Of a DNA stretch of 64,000 bases, positions 37,114 to 46,107 are shown piece by piece. Numbering within the stretch: position 1 is the first letter of the stretch; the number at the start of each line of letters is the position of its first letter. A program made the position numbers and the translations under genes. The notes below the pieces were generated by a model. The model was not told the origin of the DNA. It made no database searches and was given only the letters and a program-made list of their open reading frames with translations. The stretch comes from Cryomorphaceae bacterium (lineage in GTDB: Bacteria; Bacteroidota; Bacteroidia; Flavobacteriales; Flavobacteriaceae): NCBI GenBank assembly GCA_003331265.1, contig QOPV01000002.1, positions 36,703-100,702 on the forward strand, read 5' to 3'.

Positions 37114-38136
37114 ATGAATGAAAATTTAGACCCAACAGATTCCAATTTTACGAACGAAGAAGTTGAACTAGACAAAGCTCTCAGACCATTGAGTTTTGAT
37201 GATTTTGCTGGTCAAAATCAAATTTTAGATAATTTAAGAATTTTTGTCCAAGCGTGTAATCAAAGATCAGACGCTTTGGATCATACTTTATTTCACGGCC
37301 CACCTGGGCTTGGAAAAACTACTTTAGCCCACATTGTTGCTAACGAATTAGGTGTTAATCTGAAAGTAACCTCAGGTCCAGTTTTGGATAAACCTGGCGA
37401 CTTAGCGGGGTTATTAACAAATCTAGAGCCAAGAGATGTTCTTTTTATTGATGAAATACACAGATTAAGCCCAATTGTCGAGGAGTATTTATATTCTGCA
37501 ATGGAAGATTATAAGATTGATATTATGATAGAGTCTGGCCCGAACGCTAGAACAGTTCAAATTAACTTAAATCCTTTTACCTTAATTGGGGCAACAACAA
37601 GATCTGGTCTGCTAACTGCTCCAATGAGAGCTAGGTTTGGGATTAATAGTAGGTTAGAATATTATAAAACTGAACTTCTTTCTTCAATAGTTGAAAGAAG
37701 TTCAGATATTTTAGATATCAATATTGATAATGAAGCAGCAATTGAGATTGCAGGAAGAAGTAGAGGAACACCAAGAATTTCTAATTCTTTGCTAAGACGA
37801 GTTAGAGATTTTGCCCAAATTAAAGGAAATGGTGATATTGATTTAGAAATTACAAGGTTTGCTTTAAAGTCATTAAATGTAGATAAGCATGGACTTGATG
37901 AAATGGACAATAAAATTTTAACGACACTAATTGATAAATTCAAAGGGGGCCCTGTTGGAATTAATACACTTTCCACTGCTGTTTCGGAAAGCTCAGAAAC
38001 ATTGGAGGAGGTATATGAGCCCTTTTTAATTCAGCAAGGTTTTATATTAAGGACACCAAGAGGAAGAGAAGTTACTAAGTTGGCTTACGATCATTTGGGT
38101 AAAAAAAAATCAAATGAGCAAGATCAGTTATTTTAA
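37114..38136 (+). CDS. ruvB: Holliday junction branch migration ATPase RuvB
   Basis: Hexameric motor that drives branch migration with Ruv[26 protein letters not shown], Walker [14 protein letters not shown], Walker [11 protein letters not shown] and the sensor [19 protein letters not shown] are all family signatures. The winged-helix C-domain ends [20 protein letters not shown]-like. The track starts at TTG 37096, but that codon lies upstream of a -7 promoter box. ATG 37114 gives [12 protein letters not shown] and 340 aa, the normal length. Confidence 0.97.
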   Translation: MNENLDPTDSNFTNEEVELDKALRPLSFDDFAGQNQILDNLRIFVQACNQRSDALDHTLFHGPPGLGKTTLAHIVANELGVNLKVTSGPVLDKPGDLAGLLTNLEPRDVLFIDEIHRLSPIVEEYLYSAMEDYKIDIMIESGPNARTVQINLNPFTLIGATTRSGLLTAPMRARFGINSRLEYYKTELLSSIVERSSDILDINIDNEAAIEIAGRSRGTPRISNSLLRRVRDFAQIKGNGDIDLEITRFALKSLNVDKHGLDEMDNKILTTLIDKFKGGPVGINTLSTAVSESSETLEEVYEPFLIQQGFILRTPRGREVTKLAYDHLGKKKSNEQDQLF

Positions 38137-38153
38137 ATATAAATTAAAAAAAT

Positions 38154-39410
38154 ATGCTTTATATAATTAGATTTCACAGGTTATTTTATGATTTTTTGAT
38201 TGACTTGAAATTATCTGTGTTCTATGCAGAAATTTTGAATTTATTGTTTTTAACACTAATTGTATGTCTTTCAATTGTAATTATAAATTTTTTTTCAAAG
38301 AAAATCATTTCTAGGTTCTTTAAAAGTTTGTCAAATAATACTAAAACAAATTTTGACGATTATTTAGTGGAAAACAACACACCAGTTTATATTTCTAAAC
38401 TAGTTCCACTATTTTTTCTCTACTGGATTATTCCATTTTTATTTTTTGATTTTGAGACACTTTCAGTTTATGCATTTCTTGCACTGGAGATATATCTTGT
38501 TTTTTTAGTAGTATGGATAATAAGAAGTTTTTTAAGATCATTTAAGTCTTTTCTAAAAACAGTAGATTCCTTAAAGGACAAACCCATAGAAAGTTTTGTT
38601 CAGGTAATTTTAATTTTTGTTTGGTTTGTTGCTATTTTAAATATCTTTTCCATTATTACAGGTAAAGAAATAACAACTTTTCTCGCAGCTATGGGAGCTC
38701 TTTCAGCTGTAATTTTACTAATTTTTAAAGACACCATTTTAGGTTTTGTGGCAAGTATTCAACTAAGCACCAATGATCTAATTAGAATTGGAGATTGGAT
38801 TAGTATGGAGCAATATGGAGCAGACGGGGACGTCATAGAGATTAATCTAAATTCTGTTAAAATCCAAAACTTTGATAAAACAATCACCACTATTCCCACT
38901 TATAAACTTATTTCTGACTCATTTAAAAATTGGCGGGGGATGAGTGAATCAGATGGCAGGAGAATAAAGAGGTCACTTTTAATAAAAGGATCCTCAATTA
39001 AATTTATGAATAACAATGAGTTGAAAGAATTAAAAAAAATTAAATTAATTCAAGAATTTATTAAAGTCAGAGAGAAAGAAATAGACATTTACAATTCTAA
39101 GTTAGAAATTGACAAGTCTGTTCTAGTAAATGGGAGGAATTTGACAAACCTTGGTCTTTTTAGAAATTATATCGAAAAATATTTAGACAATGCTGAATTT
39201 ATTAATAACGAAATGACGGTTATGTGTAGGCAATTGTCACCTACATCACAAGGGATTCCTTTAGAAATTTATGCTTTTAGTAAAAATAAAGAATGGAAAG
39301 ATTATGAGCATATTATGTCTGATATTTTTGATCATTTATTAGCCTCACTAAAGACTTTTCAACTTGAATTATTTGAACTTCCCTCTTCTTTAAATAAATC
39401 AAATGATTAG
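38154..39410 (+). CDS. MscS-family mechanosensitive ion channel (YbdG/YnaI-like)
   Basis: 418 aa with about five membrane helices in the first 190 residues, then the MscS pore and beta domain. The pore block is FLAAMGALSAVILLIFKDTILGFVASIQLSTNDLIRIGDWI, and NLNSVKIQNFDKTITTIPTYKLI belongs to the beta domain. These channels release solutes on hypo-osmotic shock. It follows ruvB by 17 bases, and its 3' end overlaps the next gene by 8 bases, so the ruvB-mscS-phosphatase-ada genes may be one transcript. Confidence 0.93.
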   Translation: MLYIIRFHRLFYDFLIDLKLSVFYAEILNLLFLTLIVCLSIVIINFFSKKIISRFFKSLSNNTKTNFDDYLVENNTPVYISKLVPLFFLYWIIPFLFFDFETLSVYAFLALEIYLVFLVVWIIRSFLRSFKSFLKTVDSLKDKPIESFVQVILIFVWFVAILNIFSIITGKEITTFLAAMGALSAVILLIFKDTILGFVASIQLSTNDLIRIGDWISMEQYGADGDVIEINLNSVKIQNFDKTITTIPTYKLISDSFKNWRGMSESDGRRIKRSLLIKGSSIKFMNNNELKELKKIKLIQEFIKVREKEIDIYNSKLEIDKSVLVNGRNLTNLGLFRNYIEKYLDNAEFINNEMTVMCRQLSPTSQGIPLEIYAFSKNKEWKDYEHIMSDIFDHLLASLKTFQLELFELPSSLNKSND

Positions 39411-39906
39411 AAAGAACCTATACTTGATTATTCTTTTATGTAGTTTTTTTTCTTATACTCAAACCGAAAACTGTACCTCAATTTATTTAATAAGGCATGC
39501 AGAAAAAATTAGAGATAACTCCGAAAATAAAAACCCTCATTTAAATAAAAAAGGAATTTTAAGGGCTCACAGGTGGAAGAATATTTTCAAGCATATTGAG
39601 TTTGATAAAATATTTTCAACAGATTTATTTAGAACTTTAGAAACAGCTAAACCCATTTCAGAACATAATGGTTTAAAAATCATTACATATACTCCTTCAA
39701 AAATATATTATGAAAATTTCATAAAAAATAATGAAGGAAAGACAATTTTTGTAGTAGGTCACAGTAATACAACACCAGCTTTTGTTAATGCATTAATCGA
39801 AAAGAAACTTTATAGTGACATAAAGGATGATAACAATGGCAACCTGTATTATGTAAATAAGTGCGATGATAGTCCAGCAAACCATGTGCTTTATTTTATA
39901 AATTAA
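39403..39906 (+). CDS. Exported histidine phosphatase family protein (phosphoglycerate mutase-like)
   Basis: 167 aa. The signal peptide (LYLIILLCSFFSYTQ) is followed by the branch-1 histidine phosphatase motif LIRHAEK (phosphorylated His in RHA), IFSTDLFRTLETAKPI, and the second catalytic His in VVGHSNTTPAFVNAL. Because it is exported it is probably a periplasmic phosphatase rather than a glycolytic mutase. Its substrate is unknown. Overlaps the mscS stop by 8 bases. Confidence 0.9.
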   Translation: MIRKNLYLIILLCSFFSYTQTENCTSIYLIRHAEKIRDNSENKNPHLNKKGILRAHRWKNIFKHIEFDKIFSTDLFRTLETAKPISEHNGLKIITYTPSKIYYENFIKNNEGKTIFVVGHSNTTPAFVNALIEKKLYSDIKDDNNGNLYYVNKCDDSPANHVLYFIN

Positions 39907-39907
39907 A

Positions 39908-40909
39908 ATGAATTTTATAGAAATTCCCAAAGTCGAATTACATATACACTTAGACTGTTCTTTGAGTTTCGATGTAGTAAAAAAAATTAATCCAAATATT
40001 ACAAAACCTCAATTTATAGATCAATTTATAGGGATTAAATGTAACTCTTTAAAAGATTACATTAAATGTGCTGATAGAGCAGTTGAATTAATGCAAACAA
40101 AAAAAGAGCTTGAGCTTGTTACTTCTGACCTTTTCAAGCAACTAAAAGAAGATAATGTAATATATGCAGAGATTAGATTTGCTCCTTTACTTCATCTTGA
40201 TAAAGGGCTATCCTCTCATGAGGTTGTTAAAATTATCAGTCAAATAACTAAAAAAGAATCTAGTAAAACCGGGATTGATGCTGGTCTAATTCTTTGTACC
40301 CTGAGACATTATTCTGAGCAGCAGTCTATGGAAACAGTTAATTTGGCAAATGATTTTAAAGGCTCTAATGTAATTGGTTTTGATCTTGCAGCAGATGAGG
40401 GAGGTTATCCAATAAAAAATCATATTAAAGCCTTTAAGTTTGCAAATGATAACAATATTAATGGTACTGCTCACGCTGGTGAAGCACTGGGACCAGAAAG
40501 TATTAATGAAACTTTAGATCAATTAAAACCAAAAAGAATAGGACATGGTGTTAGAAGTTTCGAAGATTCTGGCTTGATTGAAAGATTAAAACAAGAAAAC
40601 ATTCATTTAGAAATTTGTCCAACAAGTAATATTGTAACTAAAGTTTATAAGGATTATTTAAGTCATCCAATTGATGAACTTTATAAAAAAGGACTTTCTA
40701 TTAGTATAAGTTCAGATGGAAGGACAATTTCAGATACTAATCTAAATAAAGAATACCTTCTTTTATCAAAATATTTTCATTGGAACAATAAACATTTTTT
40801 TGATTGTAATGTTAATGCAATAAATGCTTCATTTGCTAGTGAAGAAATTAAAACTAAAGTATTAGAAACTTTGAACTCACAGTCCAAAGCTTTTAACTAT
40901 GGTTCATAA
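39908..40909 (+). CDS. add: Adenosine deaminase
   Basis: Zinc hydrolase of the purine salvage pathway converting adenosine to inosine; 333 aa. Metal and catalytic residues in order: VELHIHLDCS (HxH), TAHAGEALGP (His and catalytic Glu), RIGHGVRS (His) and SISSDGRTIS (metal Asp). In many deaminases the last motif reads DD; here the second Asp is Gly, a variant that I believe is common in Bacteroidota. Substrate assignment is by family only. It starts 1 base after the preceding stop. Confidence 0.9.
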   Translation: MNFIEIPKVELHIHLDCSLSFDVVKKINPNITKPQFIDQFIGIKCNSLKDYIKCADRAVELMQTKKELELVTSDLFKQLKEDNVIYAEIRFAPLLHLDKGLSSHEVVKIISQITKKESSKTGIDAGLILCTLRHYSEQQSMETVNLANDFKGSNVIGFDLAADEGGYPIKNHIKAFKFANDNNINGTAHAGEALGPESINETLDQLKPKRIGHGVRSFEDSGLIERLKQENIHLEICPTSNIVTKVYKDYLSHPIDELYKKGLSISISSDGRTISDTNLNKEYLLLSKYFHWNNKHFFDCNVNAINASFASEEIKTKVLETLNSQSKAFNYGS

Positions 40910-40943
40910 GAATTTCTGATAAAAATCTACTCTTTTTATTACA

Positions 40944-40951
40944 TAATTTTG
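40944..40951 (+). promoter_or_regulatory. Carotenoid operon promoter -7 element (TAATTTTG)
   Basis: TAATTTTG matches TAnnTTTG and overlaps the TTG codon (40949) used as the start in the ORF track. It lies in the 57-base gap between add and the CrtA-like gene. No clear -33 element. Confidence 0.5.
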
Positions 40952-40966
40952 ATCAATAATTCTGTT

Positions 40967-41632
40967 TTGACAACTATTTCATTTTTTAAATACGAAAAAA
41001 ATAAATTTTGGGCTTTTACTCAAATGAGTCGGTCTTTTGATAGTTTAAGTAAAACAAATGGCTTGTCATTTTTTAAACTTCTTGGTACTGGATCAGGAAC
41101 AGGTTTTAGCTTGTATCCAGATTTTAGCACTTATGCTATTCTTTGTGTTTGGGAAAATGAATCTAATGCAAAGGATTTTATTAATCATAGTAATCATTCT
41201 AAATTAATATCTGAAAAAGCATTTTCTAGAGAAGATTTTTTTTTAAATCCTATCAAAAGTCATGGTCTTTGGGATGGCGTTAATCCTTTTACTGATACAA
41301 AAGATCAATTTAATAAGGAAGGTAAAATTGGTATAATTACTAGAGCTACATTGAATAAAAATAAATTATTTGAGTTTTGGAAATCAGTCCCTCAGGCTTC
41401 TTTGGCTATTCAAAATGCAAAAGGGGTTCAATGGTTTAAGGGTATTGGTGAGTGGCCTTTTATTCAACAAGCCACTTTTAGTGTCTGGGATAGTTTAGAC
41501 TCCGTAAAAAATTTTGCATATGGAACTAGTGTTCACTCTAAAATTGTTATAAAAACAAGAAAAAGAAATTGGTATAAAGAAGATCTTTTTGCCCGTTTTG
41601 AAATATTAAATTCTCAATTAATTATTTTTTAA
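40967..41632 (+). CDS. CrtA-like carotenoid oxygenase (spheroidene monooxygenase family)
   Basis: The protein matches the CrtA family along its length: FWAFTQMSRSFDSLSKTNGLSFFKLLGTGSGTGFS, YAILCVWENESNAKDF, GVQWFKGIGEWPFIQQATFSVWDS. CrtA-type enzymes hydroxylate or ketolate C-2 of acyclic carotenoid ends; in marine flavobacteria a CrtA-like enzyme is known to act as the 2'-hydroxylase of myxol synthesis. The track start TTG 40949 lies in a promoter box; the next in-frame TTG, 40967, gives a 221-aa protein. It is 2 bases from the following CrtI/CrtD gene. Gene symbol left blank because ketolase and hydroxylase cannot be separated here. Confidence 0.85.
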   Translation: MTTISFFKYEKNKFWAFTQMSRSFDSLSKTNGLSFFKLLGTGSGTGFSLYPDFSTYAILCVWENESNAKDFINHSNHSKLISEKAFSREDFFLNPIKSHGLWDGVNPFTDTKDQFNKEGKIGIITRATLNKNKLFEFWKSVPQASLAIQNAKGVQWFKGIGEWPFIQQATFSVWDSLDSVKNFAYGTSVHSKIVIKTRKRNWYKEDLFARFEILNSQLIIF

Positions 41633-41634
41633 AA

Positions 41635-43095
41635 TTGAAAAAAGTTATAATAATAGGAGCTGGTATAGCAGGAATCGCCTCAAGTATTAGATTGAGAGCA
41701 AAAGGTTTTGATGTGAAAGTCTTTGAGTCTAATTCTTACCCTGGAGGAAAAATCTCGAGTTTTAATTTAGGAGATTACCGTTTTGACGCAGGCCCATCTT
41801 TATTTACTATGCCACATTTTGTAGATGAACTTTTTGATTTGTTTTCTGAAAATTCTAAAGATCATTTTTTGTATAAAAAAAAAGATATTTCATGTAATTA
41901 CTTTTGGGAAGACGGAACAAGACTTTCTGCATTTTCAGACAAAAATAAATTTGCAATAGAGGTCGAAAAAAAATTGGGTGTACCTACAACTAGGTTATTA
42001 AAATATTTAAAAAAAGCCGAAAAGAAATATGATTTAACTAAAACAATATTTCTAGAAAAGTCACTGCATAAATTAAGTACATTTTTAAATCGGGATACAT
42101 TAAAAGCTATTTTGAATTTAAATATTTTCCAAATTAGCAAAAGTTTAAACGATGTAAATGAAAAAGAGTTAATAGAACCCCACTTAATTCAGCTTTATAA
42201 TCGATTTGCCACATACAATGGTTCTTCACCTTATAAAACACCTGGAATGATGACGCTTATTCAACATTTGGAACAAGAATATGGTACTTATGTAGTTGAA
42301 AAAGGAATGGTAGATATAACTAATGCACTTTTTAAGCTTGCAAAAAGAAAAGGTGTAGTTTTTAAGTTCAACGAAAATGTTTCCAAAATTTTAGTTGAAA
42401 ATAAAAAAGCTATTGGAATCCAGGCAAAAAATAAAAAATATTATTCTGATTATGTAGTTTCTAATATGGATGTAGTGCCTACATATGATAAGCTTTTAAA
42501 AGACCAAAAAAGACCAACTATTGTTTTAAACCAAGAAAGGTCTAGCTCTGCAATTATTTTTTATTGGGGTGTAAAAAAAGAGTTCCCAGATTTAGATTTA
42601 CATAATATTTTTTTCTCAGATAATTACAAAAAAGAGTTTGATTCAATATTCAATAAAAAAGAAGTATACAATGATCCAACAATTTATATTAATATTACAT
42701 CTAAAGACCTACCCTCTGATGCACCGAAAAATTCTGAGAATTGGTTTGTAATGATTAATTCTCCTAATAATGAAAATCAAAATTGGAAAACTATTACAAA
42801 TGATCTAAGGAAAAATGTTATAAAAAAAATCAATAATATTTTAAAAACTGATCTTATGCCTTTTATTGAAGAGGAGAGAGTTTATACCCCTCAAGATATT
42901 GAATTAAAAACTCAATCTTATTTAGGTTCTTTGTATGGAGCCTCTAGTAATAATAAAATGTCTGCTTTTTTAAGACATCCAAATTTTTCAAATAATATTT
43001 TAAATCTATACTTTTGTGGAGGAAGTGTTCATCCTGGTGGAGGAATACCACTTTGTTTGCTCTCAGCTAAAATAGTTTCTAATTTGATAAAATAA
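41635..43095 (+). CDS. Phytoene desaturase family carotenoid dehydrogenase (CrtI or CrtD)
   Basis: 486 aa, TTG start. The N-terminal FAD-binding fold is VIIIGAGIAGIASSIRLRAKGFDVKVFE with the downstream SNSYPGGKISSF and FDAGPSLFTMP. YNRFATYNGSSPYKTPGMM and the C-terminal FCGGSVHPGGGIPLCLLSAKIVS are carotenoid desaturase signatures. Its neighbours, CrtA-like and CruF-like, act on the end groups of acyclic or monocyclic carotenoids, so this copy is better placed as a CrtD-type 3,4-desaturase than as the general phytoene desaturase, but sequence alone does not decide. Confidence 0.85.
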   Translation: MKKVIIIGAGIAGIASSIRLRAKGFDVKVFESNSYPGGKISSFNLGDYRFDAGPSLFTMPHFVDELFDLFSENSKDHFLYKKKDISCNYFWEDGTRLSAFSDKNKFAIEVEKKLGVPTTRLLKYLKKAEKKYDLTKTIFLEKSLHKLSTFLNRDTLKAILNLNIFQISKSLNDVNEKELIEPHLIQLYNRFATYNGSSPYKTPGMMTLIQHLEQEYGTYVVEKGMVDITNALFKLAKRKGVVFKFNENVSKILVENKKAIGIQAKNKKYYSDYVVSNMDVVPTYDKLLKDQKRPTIVLNQERSSSAIIFYWGVKKEFPDLDLHNIFFSDNYKKEFDSIFNKKEVYNDPTIYINITSKDLPSDAPKNSENWFVMINSPNNENQNWKTITNDLRKNVIKKINNILKTDLMPFIEEERVYTPQDIELKTQSYLGSLYGASSNNKMSAFLRHPNFSNNILNLYFCGGSVHPGGGIPLCLLSAKIVSNLIK

Positions 43096-43098
43096 TTG

Positions 43099-43749
43099 AT
43101 GAATATTTTATTTCCAAAAAACTCAACTGAAAGAATTTCTATATTTATTATATGGTTATTCCACTTTTGTGGTCTTCTGGGAATTGCTTACGGAAATAAA
43201 GATTGGTTTGTTTCTTTTACACCTGTAAATTTATTTATATCCTTTGTTTTATTGTTTGTAAACCAAAGAGAGTTAGAATTTAAAAATATTATTGCGGGAC
43301 TTTCTATTTTTTTTATCGGAATGCTAGCTGAAATTTTAGGAGTTAATTATGGAATCATTTTTGGAGAGTACGTCTATTTAGATAATTTGGGTTATAAATT
43401 TTTAGGGGTTCCATTTATTATTGGTATTCAATGGATTCTTTTGACTTTTATAACAGGATCATTCTCATCATATTTTTTCAGTAACAATAAATTTAAAGCA
43501 ATTTTATTTGGTACAGTTTTAATGGTTTTACTGGATGTTTTAATTGAACCGGTTGCTCCGGAAATGGGTTTTTGGATTTTTGAAAATTTAACTGCTCCCT
43601 TAAAAAACTATTTTGGATGGTTTTTAATTGGACTTCCTGTCCAATTTGTTTTTCATTATGGAATCGATAAAAAAGAATTAACCTTTTCTTTCAATTTACT
43701 ATTAATTCAATTTTTGTTTTTTGGACTTATGAATATTTTAGCCCTGTAG
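43099..43749 (+). CDS. Carotenoid biosynthesis membrane protein (CruF-like 1',2'-hydratase family)
   Basis: 216 aa from ATG 43099; the track uses the TTG at 43096, directly abutting the crtI stop. About six hydrophobic helices and the family blocks GMLAEILGVNYGIIFGEYVY, LGYKFLGVPFIIGIQWILLTF and LIEPVAPEMGFWIFEN. CruF relatives hydrate the psi end of carotenoids to tertiary alcohols. Notably, the last four codons, including the TAG stop, are wholly or partly inside the tRNA-Arg gene that starts at 43740. Confidence 0.85.
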   Translation: MNILFPKNSTERISIFIIWLFHFCGLLGIAYGNKDWFVSFTPVNLFISFVLLFVNQRELEFKNIIAGLSIFFIGMLAEILGVNYGIIFGEYVYLDNLGYKFLGVPFIIGIQWILLTFITGSFSSYFFSNNKFKAILFGTVLMVLLDVLIEPVAPEMGFWIFENLTAPLKNYFGWFLIGLPVQFVFHYGIDKKELTFSFNLLLIQFLFFGLMNILAL

Positions 43750-43811
43750 TTCAACGGATAGAATAGAAGTTTCCTAAACTTTAGATCTAGGTTCGATTCC
43801 TAGCAGGGCTA
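43740..43811 (+). tRNA. tRNA-Arg, anticodon CCT
   Basis: Cloverleaf by hand: acceptor AGCCCTG/CAGGGCT; D arm GTTC...GAAT; anticodon stem GAAGT/ACTTT with loop TTCCTAA, giving anticodon CCT (arginine, AGG codons); T arm CTAGG-TTCGATT-CCTAG. 72 bases, discriminator A, no encoded CCA. The first ten bases are also the 3' end of the CruF-like gene on the same strand, and the last three bases are the reverse complement of the Rieske gene's stop codon. Confidence 0.95.
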
Positions 43812-44285
43812 CGAAGCTGTAACAGTTAACTTACCACCAGAGTAAGATGTTGTAAAACATTTAAGTGCTCCCCCAGCGGTTCCGCTGGTTGTACAATCTG
43901 TAGGATAGCTGTTGTTGTGTTGACCACATTTAAACTTATCTTGAGAGGAGTTGTATGTCCAATTTGTTCTAACCCCCTGATGAGGACAACTATTTGTGAA
44001 GGCTCTGTATGTTGAGGAATCTATTTTTAAAAGCAGCATTTTTTGAGCAGTAAAATTCATCCAACCATTACTATTCAAAGTTGAAAATGCTGAATGATTT
44101 AGATCTATCACCACCGTGTTCCCACTTACGGTATATCCATTAGTATTATTATTTCCACCACCATTTCCAGGATCAATAGTGTCTTCTCCTCCTGATGAAC
44201 AGGCTTCTAACATGGTAACACCAACGAAAGCTAAAGCAACTGTAGGACAGACATTTGTGAGGAACTCTCTTCTTTTATTTTTCAT
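43809..44285 (-). CDS. Rieske [2Fe-2S] lipoprotein with Tat-like signal
   Basis: 158 aa. The N-terminus has RREFLTNVCPTVALAFVGVT (twin-arginine motif), followed by a lipobox-like LEAC and a Gly/Asn-rich linker. The Rieske cluster ligands are SCPHQG (Cys, His) and KCGQHN (Cys, His), and the later CF segment follows the usual fold. No partner quinol oxidase or oxygenase gene is adjacent, so its role is unknown; electron transfer on the periplasmic side is likely. The stop codon (TAG) falls on the last three bases of tRNA-Arg. Confidence 0.88.
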   Translation of the reverse strand: MKNKRREFLTNVCPTVALAFVGVTMLEACSSGGEDTIDPGNGGGNNNTNGYTVSGNTVVIDLNHSAFSTLNSNGWMNFTAQKMLLLKIDSSTYRAFTNSCPHQGVRTNWTYNSSQDKFKCGQHNNSYPTDCTTSGTAGGALKCFTTSYSGGKLTVTAS

Positions 44286-44375
44286 ATATAATAAAACTAA
44301 TGTAAAATGTTTTTAGAATTGGTCTAAATTGTTAGTTTTACATTTCTATTTATTATAATTAAATAAAAATAAATT

Positions 44376-46043
44376 ATGGATATTTCCACTTTAGATATTA
44401 TCGTTTTCATTTCCTATTGTTTAATAATTCTTTTTATAGGTCTATATGTTTCGAGAGAAAAAGGAGGAAAAGCTAAAAGCGCTGAAGATTATTTTTTAGC
44501 TGGAAAATCACTTCCATGGTGGGCAATTGGAGCTTCTTTAATTGCTGCAAATATTTCAGCTGAGCAATTTGTTGCGATGAACGGTTCAGGTTTTGCTGCT
44601 GGATTAGCGATTGCTTCTTATGAGTGGATGGCAGCAATTACTCTTTTGGTTGTTGGAAAGTATTTTTTGCCAATATTTATTGAAAAAGGTTTATATACTA
44701 TTCCTGAATTTATTGAAAAAAGATTTAGTGCCAATTTAAAAACTATTCTCGCTATTTTTTGGATTGCTTTATTTGTATTTGTTAATCTAACTACAGTACT
44801 TTTTTTAGGAGCTAAGGCTTTGGATATTGTAATTGGTACAGGAGACGGCAGCTTACTTTTTGGTAGTATTATAGGTCTTGGTTTATTTGCTGCAGCATAC
44901 TCTCTTTGGGGAGGTCTAGCTGCTGTAGCATGGACAGATGTAATTCAAGTTGTTCTTTTAATTTTTGGTGGCTTAATGATGACTTACTTTGCTCTTTCTA
45001 ATGTCACTGATTCAGGAAGTTTTGTTGATGGTATGGTGCACGTTTATAATACGGTACCCGAAAGGTTTACTATGATAGTTTCCAAAGGAGAAATTATAAA
45101 TACGAATGGACAGGATACATGGGAAAATCTTCCAGGAATTGCTGTTTTAGTAGGAGGAATGTGGGTTGCTAACCTATATTATTGGGGATTTAATCAATAT
45201 ATTATCCAAAGAACCCTTGCTGCTAAAAATTTAAGAGAAGGACAAAAGGGAATTGCTTTTGCAGCTTTCCTTAAACTTTTAATGCCTGTAATTGTTGTTG
45301 TTCCTGGAATAGTTGCATATGTAATGAATATGGATGCTGGTGTTTTTGATCCGTCAACTGTTGATCAAAGTTTTGTTGGAGAAAATGGTCTTATTGCAAA
45401 CGATAATGCAGCTCCATGGTTAATTAAAAACTTTATACCCTCTGGCTTTTTAGGTTTAATTTTAGCTGCTCTTGCTGCAGCAATAGTATCCTCTTTAGCA
45501 TCAATGTTAAATTCTACATCCACTATTTTTACAATGGATATTTATAAATCTTTTATTAATAAAGAGGCTTCAGATAAGTCAACTGTAAGAGTTGGGAGAA
45601 TAACAGCCTTAGTTTCATTAATTATTGCAATGATTATTGCTCCTCAATTAGGAACTTTGGGAGAAGTTTTTCAATTTATTCAAGAATATACTGGAGTAGT
45701 TAGCCCAGGAATACTTGCTGTATTTTTAATGGGTCTATTTTACAAAAAAGCAACCAACAACGCTGCTATATGGGGTGTTATCTCCTCCATTCCTGTTGCT
45801 ATGTATTTTAAAGTTGTTCCATCCAATTGGTTTCTTGCAGAGACTCCATTTATGAATCAAATGGGAATTACTTGTTTAGCAACAATATTTATAATTTTTG
45901 CAATAAGTTATATTGAGGGTAATAAGGACAATCCTAAAGGAATTGCTTTAAGTAGAAAATTGTTTGAAACCTCACCATCATTTAATATTGCAGCCATGGT
46001 TATTTGTATTATTACCACTTTTTTATATGCTTTTCTTTGGTAG
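44376..46043 (+). CDS. Sodium/solute symporter (SSS family, sugar-type)
   Basis: 555 aa with about 13-14 membrane helices of the LeuT-like fold. AEDYFLAGKSLPWWAIGASLIAANISAEQFV is the SSS opening signature, WGGLAAVAWTDVIQVVLL the central one, and ILAALAAAIVSSLASMLNSTSTIF the sodium-site segment. It is most like sodium/glucose-type transporters. Its position beside a laminarin locus suggests import of glucose or another product across the inner membrane, but it is separated from the regulator gene by 120 bases and could be independent. Confidence 0.9.
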   Translation: MDISTLDIIVFISYCLIILFIGLYVSREKGGKAKSAEDYFLAGKSLPWWAIGASLIAANISAEQFVAMNGSGFAAGLAIASYEWMAAITLLVVGKYFLPIFIEKGLYTIPEFIEKRFSANLKTILAIFWIALFVFVNLTTVLFLGAKALDIVIGTGDGSLLFGSIIGLGLFAAAYSLWGGLAAVAWTDVIQVVLLIFGGLMMTYFALSNVTDSGSFVDGMVHVYNTVPERFTMIVSKGEIINTNGQDTWENLPGIAVLVGGMWVANLYYWGFNQYIIQRTLAAKNLREGQKGIAFAAFLKLLMPVIVVVPGIVAYVMNMDAGVFDPSTVDQSFVGENGLIANDNAAPWLIKNFIPSGFLGLILAALAAAIVSSLASMLNSTSTIFTMDIYKSFINKEASDKSTVRVGRITALVSLIIAMIIAPQLGTLGEVFQFIQEYTGVVSPGILAVFLMGLFYKKATNNAAIWGVISSIPVAMYFKVVPSNWFLAETPFMNQMGITCLATIFIIFAISYIEGNKDNPKGIALSRKLFETSPSFNIAAMVICIITTFLYAFLW

Positions 46044-46067
46044 GTAAATTGTAATATTCTTTTTTTC

Positions 46068-46081
46068 AACTATACATAGTT
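46068..46081 (+). promoter_or_regulatory. Candidate operator, palindrome AACTAT-AC-ATAGTT
   Basis: A 6-bp inverted repeat with a 2-base centre, lying 26 bases upstream of the -7 box of the regulator gene, in its -33 region. The first 11 bases (AACTATACATA) recur twice in tandem upstream of susC. Proposed as the binding site of the adjacent HTH regulator. Confidence 0.5.
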
Positions 46082-46107
46082 TTACTGCGTGTTTGTAAAA
46101 TTTGTTA

